Shown piece after piece: positions 1-5,953 of a stretch of 9,414 nt of DNA. A model generated the notes under the pieces. It was not told where the DNA came from and made no database searches. It worked only from the letters and a program-made list of their open reading frames with translations. The translations under genes and the position numbers were made by a program. The stretch lies in NCBI GenBank assembly GCA_030629485.1, contig DAOVOW010000052.1, forward strand, positions 1 through 9,414. Direction: 5' to 3'. How positions within the stretch are numbered: the stretch's first letter is position 1; every line of letters begins with the position of its first letter. This stretch comes from a bacterium (GTDB taxonomy: Bacteria > Zixibacteria > MSB-5A5 > GN15 > FEB-12).

Positions 1-118
1 AGACAGGCTTGCCTGTGCTTCGACTCCGCTCAGCATGACACCTGTCGAAACCCCGCCCTTCGGCTCCGCTCAGGACGGACCTTCGGCACAGGGGTTTCGA
101 CCTGCCTTAGCTCGGCGC
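1..118. repeat. Intergenic interspersed-repeat-like segment
   Basis: No gene is visible here. The segment holds two diverged copies of a CTTCG(A/G)CTCCGCTCAG unit, at about 19-34 and 59-74. It also holds an 11-base perfect inverted repeat, GTCGAAACCCC at 44-54 and GGGGTTTCGAC at 91-101. A near-palindrome, ACAGGCTTGCCTGT, lies at 3-16. From memory, units of the type CTTCGACTCCGCTCAG recur between genes in many uncultured bacterial genomes. It lies directly downstream of the VOC gene, so the 44-101 foldback could also serve as a 3' end structure, but no T-tract makes it a clear terminator. Confidence 0.5.
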
Positions 119-505
119 TCAGGAAGCCGACTTGAACAGCGACACCGTCGCGCCGGTCGGGTCCTGGATGATACAGAAGCGACCAACACCGGGTATGTCC
201 ATCGGGCCGTGTATGACCGTACCGCCAAGCTCGGTCGTCTTCCTAGCCGCGGCATCAACATCTTCCACCACAATATACGACATCCAATGCGACGGGACTT
301 CTTTGGGTACTTCGTCCGGCATGGCCATCATCCCAGCAGCATCCTTGTCACCGATCTTCAGCAAGGTGTAGTCCATACCGGGCATGCCGCTGTCGGTAGG
401 GTTCCAGCCGATCAATTCGGAGTAGAATTTCTTGGCGGCCCCAACATCGCGTGTCATCAGTTCGTTCCAGCAAAAAGTTCCGACGGCAGGTTTTTCGTCT
501 GGCAT
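119..505 (-). CDS. VOC/glyoxalase-fold protein
   Basis: This is a 128-residue protein of the vicinal oxygen chelate superfamily (glyoxalase/bleomycin-resistance/dioxygenase fold), probably cytosolic. The first beta-alpha-beta-beta-beta unit starts around FCWNELMTRD (11-20), followed by AAKKFYSELIGW (23-34), the usual helix and turn of these proteins. The second module runs from about residue 72 (SHWMSYIVVEDVDAA) to the family-typical C-terminal strand FCIIQDPTGATVSLF (110-124). One VOC domain is the usual length for a single-chain member. The start was chosen at 505, not at an in-frame ATG at 553, because AAAGGAG lies 7 bases before it. The substrate cannot be read from the sequence: such proteins include lyases, dioxygenases and binding proteins. 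It is the last gene of the minus-strand block, 107 bases after the HAD remnant. Confidence 0.85.
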   Translation of the reverse strand: MPDEKPAVGTFCWNELMTRDVGAAKKFYSELIGWNPTDSGMPGMDYTLLKIGDKDAAGMMAMPDEVPKEVPSHWMSYIVVEDVDAAARKTTELGGTVIHGPMDIPGVGRFCIIQDPTGATVSLFKSAS

Positions 506-612
506 TTCAATTCTCCTTTCGAGTGTTTTCTTGTTGCCGGCGTCAAACAGCATACGTGGCCGAGGCCGGATCGGCTATCACATTTTAGGCAGGTCAACAG
601 ATATTTGGCTGC

Positions 613-741
613 TCAGATATCGATGTCGATCCCATACTGCGTTGCTACCGGATCACATGTGGCTCGCAGCGCCCGCATCACATTGGCCTCATTGGGGACC
701 AGGGTGTCGTCCAAATCGAATATGACAGCTTCGATTGCCAC
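613..741 (-). pseudogene. HAD-family hydrolase, truncated N-terminal remnant
   Basis: On the minus strand a GTG at 741 opens a 42-codon frame beginning VAIEAVIFDLDDTLVPNE and ending at TGA (613-615). The hydrophobic strand followed by DLDDT is motif I of haloacid dehalogenase-like hydrolases (DxDx[TV], with the nucleophilic aspartate), and the helix after it is the start of the cap region. Intact HAD proteins are typically 200 residues or more. Motifs II-IV (Ser/Thr, Lys, acidic pair) are absent, and the other two frames down to the VOC gene do not restore them. The piece therefore cannot be an active phosphatase. It begins 14 bases after the prs stop, as a coupled operon gene would, and lacks a strong Shine-Dalgarno of its own. 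It is best read as a gene whose 3' part was deleted. Confidence 0.75.
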
Positions 742-755
742 TTGAGCACCGCTGA

Positions 756-1709
756 CTATTGGGGGAACATCTCACTGATACTCTCGCGGTTGTGAATACA
801 TCGAATCGCATCACCGAACATGGGCGCAACCGAGACCACCTCGATCTTATCCGAGAAGGTCACCGGCTGGTTCTCTACGCTGTCGGTAATCACCAGTTTC
901 CTGATGGGGCTTGCATCGATTCGTTCAACCGATCCCTCAGCCAGGACACCATGCGCTACCAGCGCGTATATTTCCCGTGCACCCCGAATTACGAGTTGCT
1001 CGGCTACGGCCGTGAGCGTACCAGCGGAGATCGTGAAGTCGTCGACGATCAACGCCGTCTTCCCCTTCACCTCCCCGACGATGCCCATCACTTCGGCCAT
1101 CTCATTGTGGTCGGCTCGCTCCTTGTCGGCAATAGCCAACGAGGTTCCAAGAATGGCCGCATACTTTCTGGCCTGCTTGGCAAAACCGGCGTCGGGTGAT
1201 ACCACCACACAGTCGGAAAGACCGAGAGAGCCAACATACTCACACAGGACCGGCAGAGCATACAGGTTATCGACGGGCACCCGGAAGAAACCCTGAATCT
1301 GCGGGGCGTGAAGGTCCATCGTCACCACTCGATCGGCGCCGGCCACCTCAATGGCGTCGGCACAAACGCGTGCTCGGATCGACACCCGTGGTTCGTCCTT
1401 CTTGTCACCTTTACCATAGCTAAAGTATGGGATCACGGCCGTCACAGACTCGGCGCTCGCTCGTTTGAAGGCGTCTATCCAGAACAGTAGTTCCATGAAG
1501 TTGTCATTGGCCGGAAACACTGTCGATTGAACTATGTACACCCGTCGACCGCGTACGTTTTCCAGTACGCGCACGAAGGTGTTGCCCTCGGAGAACTGCA
1601 TCACCTGGCCGCGCCCGAGAGAAACACCAAGGTGCGTACATATCCCGGCAGCCAGCTTCTTGCTGCCGCTGCCGGCAAAGATCATAATTTTGTTATTATT
1701 CGTATTCAT
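756..1709 (-). CDS. prs: Ribose-phosphate diphosphokinase (PRPP synthetase)
   Basis: Transfers pyrophosphate from ATP to ribose 5-phosphate to make PRPP, the precursor of purines, pyrimidines, histidine, tryptophan and NAD; cytosolic. The 317-residue length is normal for bacterial Prs. Visible landmarks: FAGSGSKKLA (11-20), ENVRG (50-54), VQSTVFPANDNFMELL (60-75), TMDLHAPQIQGFF (130-142) with His134, SPDAG (171-175), catalytic Lys196 and Arg198 in DKER, the PRPP loop VDDFTISAGT (222-231), and a C-terminal ESISEMF. Two family motifs are changed: YxRQDRK is YGKGDKK (98-104), and the PRPP loop, usually DDxxDTGGT, has Ile227 where the third Asp sits. AGGTGAG lies 2 bases before the start. It starts 60 bases after the LigT-like gene. 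Identity as Prs is secure; catalytic behaviour may differ from the textbook enzyme. Confidence 0.93.
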   Translation of the reverse strand: MNTNNNKIMIFAGSGSKKLAAGICTHLGVSLGRGQVMQFSEGNTFVRVLENVRGRRVYIVQSTVFPANDNFMELLFWIDAFKRASAESVTAVIPYFSYGKGDKKDEPRVSIRARVCADAIEVAGADRVVTMDLHAPQIQGFFRVPVDNLYALPVLCEYVGSLGLSDCVVVSPDAGFAKQARKYAAILGTSLAIADKERADHNEMAEVMGIVGEVKGKTALIVDDFTISAGTLTAVAEQLVIRGAREIYALVAHGVLAEGSVERIDASPIRKLVITDSVENQPVTFSDKIEVVSVAPMFGDAIRCIHNRESISEMFPQ

Positions 1710-1769
1710 GTCTCACCTGACGCTTTATTCGATTTCGACCGTTATCCGTGACCAGGAATAGTCCTACCG

Positions 1770-2309
1770 TCAACCCGAAAAAGGAACCCTCCAACGCAAC
1801 TGCCCAATCTGACCTTCAGGCTCGACGATCAACGATATGTTGTTGACCTCGAACTCCCAACCAAAACTCTCGAAGGCGAGTTCGTCAAGAATCTCCGGCA
1901 GGGTCTGTCGATCTACGTCGCCGTAGGCCAGACTGATATGCGGCGCCCAGTTATCGTCATTATAGTATTCACTCACTCCCGTGCCGAGGCCACTGGTAGC
2001 TTGCCAAATCTCGTTGTACAGTTGCGCCATCCGGCTGTTTCTGGCCACCAGCAAATAGACAACCGGGTTTTCACCGGAAAAGATCCCAAGACCGGCTGTC
2101 TTGACGGCAAACGGTTTCGCACGTGCGGCCACTTGCTGCATAGCAGCTTCCAGTCGATCGAAATCGTACTCCTCGGAAATCTGCCATGAAAAGTGTGGGT
2201 AAGGCGTCACACGAATGCCGGTCAATCCACAGCGTTGCTCGAGCCGATCCCAGATTGCCTCAACTCGCTCGTAGTAGGGGGACGGTAAGAGTGACACTAG
2301 TCCGTGCAT
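1770..2309 (-). CDS. 2H phosphoesterase / 2'-5' RNA ligase-like (LigT family)
   Basis: A 179-residue member of the 2H phosphoesterase superfamily, which includes RNA 2',3'-cyclic phosphodiesterases (ThpR/LigT) and YjcG-like proteins. The two catalytic H-x-S/T motifs are seen at His39 (PHFSWQ, 38-43) and His124 (APHISLAYG, 122-130), one in each half of the pseudo-symmetric fold and at the spacing expected. The length matches single-domain family members. The ATG at 2309 lies inside the end of the tautomerase gene (13-base overlap), which indicates translational coupling; a modest GAGG is present upstream. The physiological substrate is unknown: cyclic phosphate ends of RNA or of nucleotides are the usual possibilities for this fold. 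Sitting upstream of prs it may have a nucleotide-related role, but that is inference only. Confidence 0.85.
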   Translation of the reverse strand: MHGLVSLLPSPYYERVEAIWDRLEQRCGLTGIRVTPYPHFSWQISEEYDFDRLEAAMQQVAARAKPFAVKTAGLGIFSGENPVVYLLVARNSRMAQLYNEIWQATSGLGTGVSEYYNDDNWAPHISLAYGDVDRQTLPEILDELAFESFGWEFEVNNISLIVEPEGQIGQLRWRVPFSG

Positions 2310-2602
2310 ATCAGTTGGGCCTCGGTCAAATCAACAACCGTTAGAGACTGGACCAGTTTCTGCTTCACGGACCGTCGCAGCCGCGGGCTGTATAACAACA
2401 AATGCAAGTATGGTCGGCTCGCGCCGCCATCGAACATTTTTCCTCCCGAGGCAGCCGTGCCGGGTTTGTACTCATTGAAATAGATACCGAAGACGTCACT
2501 CGGGAAGCCCGAGGCTTTTGCGAAAACCTCGGTGAGCCGTGATGCTAAGTGCGTCTTCGTGTCGGCGGTGGTACTCGGCATTGTAATCTCAAGGCAGGGC
2601 AT
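2297..2602 (-). CDS. Tautomerase-superfamily (4-OT/MIF-like) protein
   Basis: A 101-residue protein starting MPCLEITMPSTT. Tautomerases use the N-terminal proline exposed after Met removal as catalytic base, and the chosen start places Pro at that position. The body (helix KTHLASRLTEVFAKASGFP, then FGIYFNEY, then RPYLHLLLYSP and a second amphipathic helix SVKQKLVQSLT) follows the beta-alpha-beta pattern of the family, doubled as in MIF-type chains. The chain ends soon after the second helix, in LTEAQLICTD, and is somewhat shorter than MIF (about 115 residues). The final strand may therefore be missing or altered, possibly by a 3' frameshift near the overlap with the next gene. It is the first gene of the minus-strand block and overlaps the LigT-like gene by 13 bases. 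The substrate is unknown. Confidence 0.65.
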   Translation of the reverse strand: MPCLEITMPSTTADTKTHLASRLTEVFAKASGFPSDVFGIYFNEYKPGTAASGGKMFDGGASRPYLHLLLYSPRLRRSVKQKLVQSLTVVDLTEAQLICTD

Positions 2603-2608
2603 AAACAT

Positions 2609-2614
2609 TCCTCC
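2609..2614 (-). promoter_or_regulatory. Shine-Dalgarno deciding the tautomerase start
   Basis: GGAGGA on the minus strand is immediately next to an ATG at 2608 (zero spacing, unusable) and 6 bases from the in-frame ATG at 2602 (ideal). This selects the start that yields Met-Pro, consistent with the catalytic Pro of the tautomerase family. Confidence 0.75.
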
Positions 2615-2741
2615 AGAGTATGGACCGGGCCCAATATACGTTCGTCGCTTGAGAAGGAAAGTGAAATGATGGTTTGTATCATGCAGGCTTGTGTTGGGAT
2701 CTGTTGCGGTTTAACACACGCCCAAATCCCCTATCGAGAGA

Positions 2742-2900
2742 GAACCTGGAACCCGTCTTGTCGGGCTTGTTGACAAAGTTCCTGTTGTCGTCGTCGCGAG
2801 CTTGCAGCAGTCTACCCTGGCAATCTCTAAACGGCTGACCCATAACAATTGGTGATTGCCGCGCAGCGGAAGGAGCCATTTATGGCCTCGCAATGACGGT
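2742..2900. repeat. Degenerate interspersed repeat in the 2603-2938 gap
   Basis: The gap between the MATE gene and the tautomerase has no convincing gene. It contains a diverged copy of the GTCATTGCGAGG...GGCAATC type repeat known from many bacterial genomes. On the minus strand CGTCATTGCGAGGCC (2884-2898) leads to GCGGCAATC (2853-2861), and a second GAGATTGCCA-like arm lies at 2817-2826. Further left are small foldbacks: CCCG-TCTTGT-CGGG around 2752-2765 and CTTGT-TG-ACAAAG around 2766-2778. Short open frames here (for example 2679-2879 on the minus strand) follow the repeat and lack ribosome binding sites. Confidence 0.5.
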
Positions 2901-2938
2901 TCTCGGGCTTTTTCAACATTCCCTGTCGTGGAGGCTTC

Positions 2939-4342
2939 CTACACCTTCACGGTCAGCCAGCGACCGCGCTGGTAATAGACATAGAAGATGATAGTACTGA
3001 AAACACCGGCGATAGTAATCGTCCACCAGATAGCGTCCTGACCGAATCCTAACAGACTGGTCATGAGCAGAATCGGGCCAACCTCGAAAGCCCAGGAGTG
3101 GACGATATTCATCACCATGGCGGGAGTATTGAGGCCGACGCCGAGATGGATTTCTTCGATCATCAAGAAAGCACCAATAAACGGAAAGCCGAGCGCAAAA
3201 ATCCGCAGCAAGGTCACACCGTAACCTATAGTCACTTCGTTCTGGAAAAACAGCCCCATAATCGGCCGCGCGAACAAGAAGGTGACTATCCCAAACAGCA
3301 GCATCAGTCCGACGCCTAACCAGACTGCCTGGTCGGCGGTCTTCTTGGCCCGCTCATATTTCTTACCGCCCAGATTGTGACCGATCAGCGCCGACAAACC
3401 CAGCCCGATCCCCACCAGCACCATGATCCCAAAGTGCGTAACCTGGTTGCCGACGCCATAAGCAGCCACCACCTCGGTGCCGAACACCGCGATCAACGGC
3501 ATGATCACCAACCGGGCGCTGGAGAATGACATCGAACCGAGCCAGGCCGGAATTCCGATCTTGAGTATCTTCCACATCGTGTCCAGCCCCACCGGCGCCT
3601 TGCCGCGCAGGTGGAGTTTGACATTGGTATGGTTACCATACAGCAGAAACAGCCCGACGGCCAGGGTGAGACTGCAGCTGATCACTGAAGCGATTGCCGC
3701 ACCCTTGATACCCAGCGCCGGCAGTCCCCAGTAACCGAACATCAACAGCGGGTCCAGCACCATATTCAGAACATTGGACGCAACCATCAGGATCATGGCC
3801 ATCTGCGGGTTGGCGATACCTCGCATCGCCGTGTAGCACGAGTATGTGGCGTACATGACCCCCATCCCGAGAAACATGATGCTACCGTACGCGATGCCGT
3901 CGGTCAGCGCCTCTCCCCTTGCGCCCATCAGGTACAGCATCGGTTCAATCGCCAGGTACCCGACCACACCGAAGACTATGCCGAAGAAAAGTTTGAGAAT
4001 CAGCGTTTCCTTGATCGCTTTCTCGGCCAGGTCGTACGCCTTCTCTCCGTATCGTCTGGAGATAATCGCCACCGAGCCCGGCCCCACCAGTTGATTGAAC
4101 GAGAAGAACAGCCAGAGGATAGTGGCAAAAAACGTAATCGCCGCCACCCCCGACTCCTGACCCGGCAATCGCGACACCCAGTAGGTGTCCACCAAAGAAT
4201 AGATGTTTTGGCTGAGGAATCCGAACATGGAAGGCAGCCCCATCTTGAGGATGGAACCGGTGATTGACCCCTCGGTGTAGTCGGTGGTTTTTTTCTCAAC
4301 GGTGTCGATCAAACTGCCTCCTGTAGCCATTTCCTTCGGCAT
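2939..4342 (-). CDS. MATE-family multidrug/toxin exporter
   Basis: A 467-residue integral inner-membrane protein of the multidrug and toxic compound extrusion family (NorM/DinF type), which exports cationic or other small molecules using Na+ or H+ gradients. The N-terminal ILKMGLPSMFGFLSQNIYSL then VDTYWVSRLPG is the typical first helix and loop. About twelve hydrophobic segments can be counted in two similar halves; the second half opens with IGIPAWLGSMSFSSARLVIM. Length is normal. It starts 12 bases after the fic stop, so the pair is probably one transcript. The ATG at 4342 has no good Shine-Dalgarno. A TTG at 4312 (residue 11) has AGGAGG 4 bases upstream and could be the true start, which would give a 457-residue chain. 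The substrate cannot be predicted. Confidence 0.9.
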   Translation of the reverse strand: MPKEMATGGSLIDTVEKKTTDYTEGSITGSILKMGLPSMFGFLSQNIYSLVDTYWVSRLPGQESGVAAITFFATILWLFFSFNQLVGPGSVAIISRRYGEKAYDLAEKAIKETLILKLFFGIVFGVVGYLAIEPMLYLMGARGEALTDGIAYGSIMFLGMGVMYATYSCYTAMRGIANPQMAMILMVASNVLNMVLDPLLMFGYWGLPALGIKGAAIASVISCSLTLAVGLFLLYGNHTNVKLHLRGKAPVGLDTMWKILKIGIPAWLGSMSFSSARLVIMPLIAVFGTEVVAAYGVGNQVTHFGIMVLVGIGLGLSALIGHNLGGKKYERAKKTADQAVWLGVGLMLLFGIVTFLFARPIMGLFFQNEVTIGYGVTLLRIFALGFPFIGAFLMIEEIHLGVGLNTPAMVMNIVHSWAFEVGPILLMTSLLGFGQDAIWWTITIAGVFSTIIFYVYYQRGRWLTVKV

Positions 4343-4354
4343 AGCGATTCGGGG

Positions 4355-5398
4355 CTACAAGATGATTTCCCACCGAGCACCCCGTCCCCTGCCGACAAGA
4401 CGGATCTTACCCTGCTTCTTCAGTTCGGCGAGGACCTTCTTGATGAGTTGCGGGCTGGCCGCCGGCAATTGGGCCGCAAGGTCCCCCAGCGTGAATCGCT
4501 CCACCTGTGTGAGTATGGTCTGCCGCACTAGATCGCTTTTCGCAGGACGGGCCTTCACCGACTCCACCTGCCGCTCGAACTCCTTGTAAGCCCGGCGCAA
4601 CACGCTCAGGAAGTAGTTCCACCAGGGGACGATCTCATTCTCGCCTTCGTGCCATCCCTGCGAACATTCAGCCAAGACGTCGTAGTATTCGTCCTTGCTC
4701 TCCTCAATGAGACGCTCCAAGCTGATGTAACGTGCCACTTGAACATCGGAGGACTGCAGCAGGAGCGTTGTGGCCAGCCGTGAAACACGTCCGTTTCCGT
4801 CACGGAAGGGATGGATGCACAGGAGATCGAAGACGAAGGTGGCGACGACCAGCAGCGGAGGCACGAGTTCATCGTCGGATGCATCACGGTAATTCCGGCA
4901 CAGTATCTCCATGGTCCTGGGGGTAGCTTTGGCCGATGTTGGAACGAACCTGACTTTCCTCTCGCCGTTCGGAAGGATTTCTATGATCTCGTTGTTGTGC
5001 TTTTTCCATTCCCCTGCATCACCGGAACGACCACCCTGTGCCATGGCGTGGAGTCGCTTGATAACGTCCGGTATGATAGAGACCCGGCGTTTGCGCGAGA
5101 AGATCCAATCCAGCGCTCGCCGGTAGCCTGCAAGCTCTTCCTCCGAACGGTCACGCGGTCTCGCTTTTCCCAGGACTACGGGACGAAGCCGATCCGCCGG
5201 TATCGTCACTCCTTCGATTCGGTTCGACGATTCCACGCTCTGTATAATAGCCTGTTCGCGCAGAACTTCGAGGACCTCCGGCTTCTGCCTGATCCAGAGG
5301 TCTTGTTTTCCCCGGGCTTCCATGCAGGAACCGAGAAGCCAGCCCGTGCTGACGGGGATCGATGTCTTGGCCAGCTTCTTTGGGTCGAGAGACAACAA
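4355..5398 (-). CDS. Fic-domain adenylyltransferase (AMPylator), class II
   Basis: A 347-residue Fic protein, expected to transfer AMP (or another nucleotide moiety) from a nucleotide to hydroxyl side chains of target proteins in the cytosol. The core motif HPFRDGNGRVSR is intact at 196-207, with catalytic His196 and the acidic Asp200. An inhibitory (S/T)xxxE(G/N) motif is seen at Ser58 to Gly63 (SNRIEG), N-terminal to the Fic core, so this is a self-inhibited class II protein. The C-terminal part, about 288-347 (LVRQTILTQ...LGDLAAQL...SPQLIKKVLAELKKQGKI), looks like a winged helix-turn-helix, common in chromosomal Fic proteins. The start is TTG at 5398, chosen because AAAGGAGG lies 9 bases upstream and no in-frame ATG or GTG precedes it. 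The MATE gene follows. No antitoxin gene (FicA/Phd type) is adjacent; inhibition is built in. The target is unknown. Confidence 0.9.
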   Translation of the reverse strand: MLSLDPKKLAKTSIPVSTGWLLGSCMEARGKQDLWIRQKPEVLEVLREQAIIQSVESSNRIEGVTIPADRLRPVVLGKARPRDRSEEELAGYRRALDWIFSRKRRVSIIPDVIKRLHAMAQGGRSGDAGEWKKHNNEIIEILPNGERKVRFVPTSAKATPRTMEILCRNYRDASDDELVPPLLVVATFVFDLLCIHPFRDGNGRVSRLATTLLLQSSDVQVARYISLERLIEESKDEYYDVLAECSQGWHEGENEIVPWWNYFLSVLRRAYKEFERQVESVKARPAKSDLVRQTILTQVERFTLGDLAAQLPAASPQLIKKVLAELKKQGKIRLVGRGRGARWEIIL

Positions 5399-5421
5399 AG
5401 TTGACCACCTCCTTTCGAGAG

Positions 5422-5458
5422 TAGCCTAATAATAGCCTATTTAGCGTTCAGTAGCCAA
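5422..5458 (-). promoter_or_regulatory. Likely fic promoter with helically phased TAGC(C/G) repeats
   Basis: On the minus strand TTGGCT (5458-5453) and TATTAT (5434-5429), 18 bases apart, form a plausible sigma-70 promoter placing the transcript start near 5422, just before the fic ribosome binding site (AAAGGAGG, 5408-5415). On the plus strand TAGC(C/G) occurs at 5422, 5433, 5442 and 5452, steps of 11, 9 and 10 bases, all within or abutting the promoter. Regular spacing near one DNA turn suggests an operator for a protein binding one face of the helix. The Fic protein's own C-terminal winged-helix-like region is a candidate binder; that is inference. Confidence 0.5.
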
Positions 5459-5708
5459 TTGTTTTTTCGGAAATCCTTTTGAAACACTTCACGCGAACAG
5501 TCCACATCACCGACGTTCTTCCCCCACTTCCGGTAGTCATGACACAATCGACCGGATCAGAACAGCGACTATCGTCACCAAAGCACAAACTTTTTTGTTT
5601 CATTCAGACGACCGATATCACGACGCTGGCCGACGCTAAGTTGTTGCGCGCCACACCAGCACGCTTGCACCTTCAAGTATTTATTGAAACAAATAGTGAA
5701 TTCTCGGC
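5459..5708. other. Intergenic stretch without a convincing gene
   Basis: This stretch lies between the fic promoter region and the divergent promoter pair. It has a 78-codon plus-strand frame starting at TTG 5479 and a 51-codon minus-strand frame from ATG 5603 to TGA 5448. Neither has a usable Shine-Dalgarno or a recognisable protein pattern, and they overlap each other. If the leftward promoter at 5709-5737 is active, this stretch would be the roughly 300-nt leader of a longer fic transcript, or a short non-coding RNA. Confidence 0.4.
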
Positions 5709-5737
5709 GTTATAGTAAGTAGGATTGTTAGTGTCAA
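5709..5737 (-). promoter_or_regulatory. Leftward sigma-70-type promoter
   Basis: On the minus strand TTGACA (5737-5732, full consensus) is followed after exactly 17 bases by TATAAC (5714-5709, five of six to TATAAT). Transcription would start near 5702 and run toward fic, about 300 bases away. It shares its -35 palindrome with the rightward promoter. Confidence 0.55.
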
Positions 5738-5746
5738 GACTTGACA
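5732..5746. promoter_or_regulatory. 15-base palindrome linking two divergent -35 boxes
   Basis: TGTCAAG-A-CTTGACA is a perfect inverted repeat of 7-base arms around one base (5739). Each arm contains a full TTGACA -35 box, one per strand. It could be a repressor operator covering both promoters, or simply the by-product of two back-to-back -35 elements. Two polymerases could not occupy it together. Confidence 0.6.
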
Positions 5747-5769
5747 GAGTCAGTTACGTTGCCTACAAT
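5741..5769 (+). promoter_or_regulatory. Rightward sigma-70 promoter for the radical-SAM gene
   Basis: TTGACA (5741-5746), a 17-base spacer, then TACAAT (5764-5769): near-consensus. The start site is expected around 5776, giving a leader of about 178 nt before the radical-SAM ATG at 5954. It is the only strong promoter seen for that gene. Confidence 0.75.
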
Positions 5770-5775
5770 ACTGGT

Positions 5776-5953
5776 GACATTTGGTCCGCAACCGGACGTC
5801 AGGCGCCGGTGAGGGCGCTTGCTCACAGCTTTTGTCGTTTTAACTCCAGGGGAGGGTTGGGACTACGGTCAACCGGACGGAAGGAGTAACACACCGTACT
5901 CGAACGGATTCGATGTGCGTAGGCATTGCGGACGATAGATAAGGAGACCTGCC
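5776..5953 (+). promoter_or_regulatory. Structured 5' leader of the radical-SAM gene
   Basis: The leader has a hairpin GTCCG (5784-5788) / CGGAC (5793-5797). Two mutually exclusive stems follow: GCGCC (5803-5807) with GGCGC (5814-5818), or GTGAG (5809-5813) with CTCAC (5822-5826). The second is followed by a T-rich run, CTTTTGTCGTTTT (5828-5840), so it resembles a weak terminator and the first its antiterminator. A 10-base direct repeat CAACCGGACG occurs at 5789-5798 and 5870-5879. It does not match any riboswitch class I can recall (lysine, TPP, SAM, cobalamin and glycine were considered). Regulation by attenuation is a possibility, not shown. Confidence 0.35.

Noticed and set aside
35..745. 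236-codon open frame on the plus strand
   Set aside because: It lies opposite the VOC gene and the HAD remnant, starts in repeat DNA, and has no protein-family pattern.
4355..5398. Fic toxin-antitoxin pair with the MATE gene or an upstream antitoxin
   Set aside because: The inhibitory SxxxEG motif is inside the Fic protein, and no small antitoxin-like gene precedes it.
5448..5603. 51-codon minus-strand frame (starts MKQKSLCFGDD, four Cys) upstream of fic
   Set aside because: No Shine-Dalgarno, runs into the fic promoter repeats, overlaps another open frame, and has no recognisable fold; kept only as part of the intergenic description.
5479..5715. 78-codon plus-strand frame starting at TTG
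   Set aside because: No ribosome binding site, and its end passes into the divergent promoter region.
5913..5942. Nine-residue leader peptide (MCVGIADDR) before the radical-SAM gene
   Set aside because: The nearest AAGGAG is 26 bases upstream, too far, and there is no run of regulatory codons.
5776..5953. Lysine riboswitch before the KamA-like gene
   Set aside because: The length is right, but none of the conserved lysine riboswitch core segments could be found.
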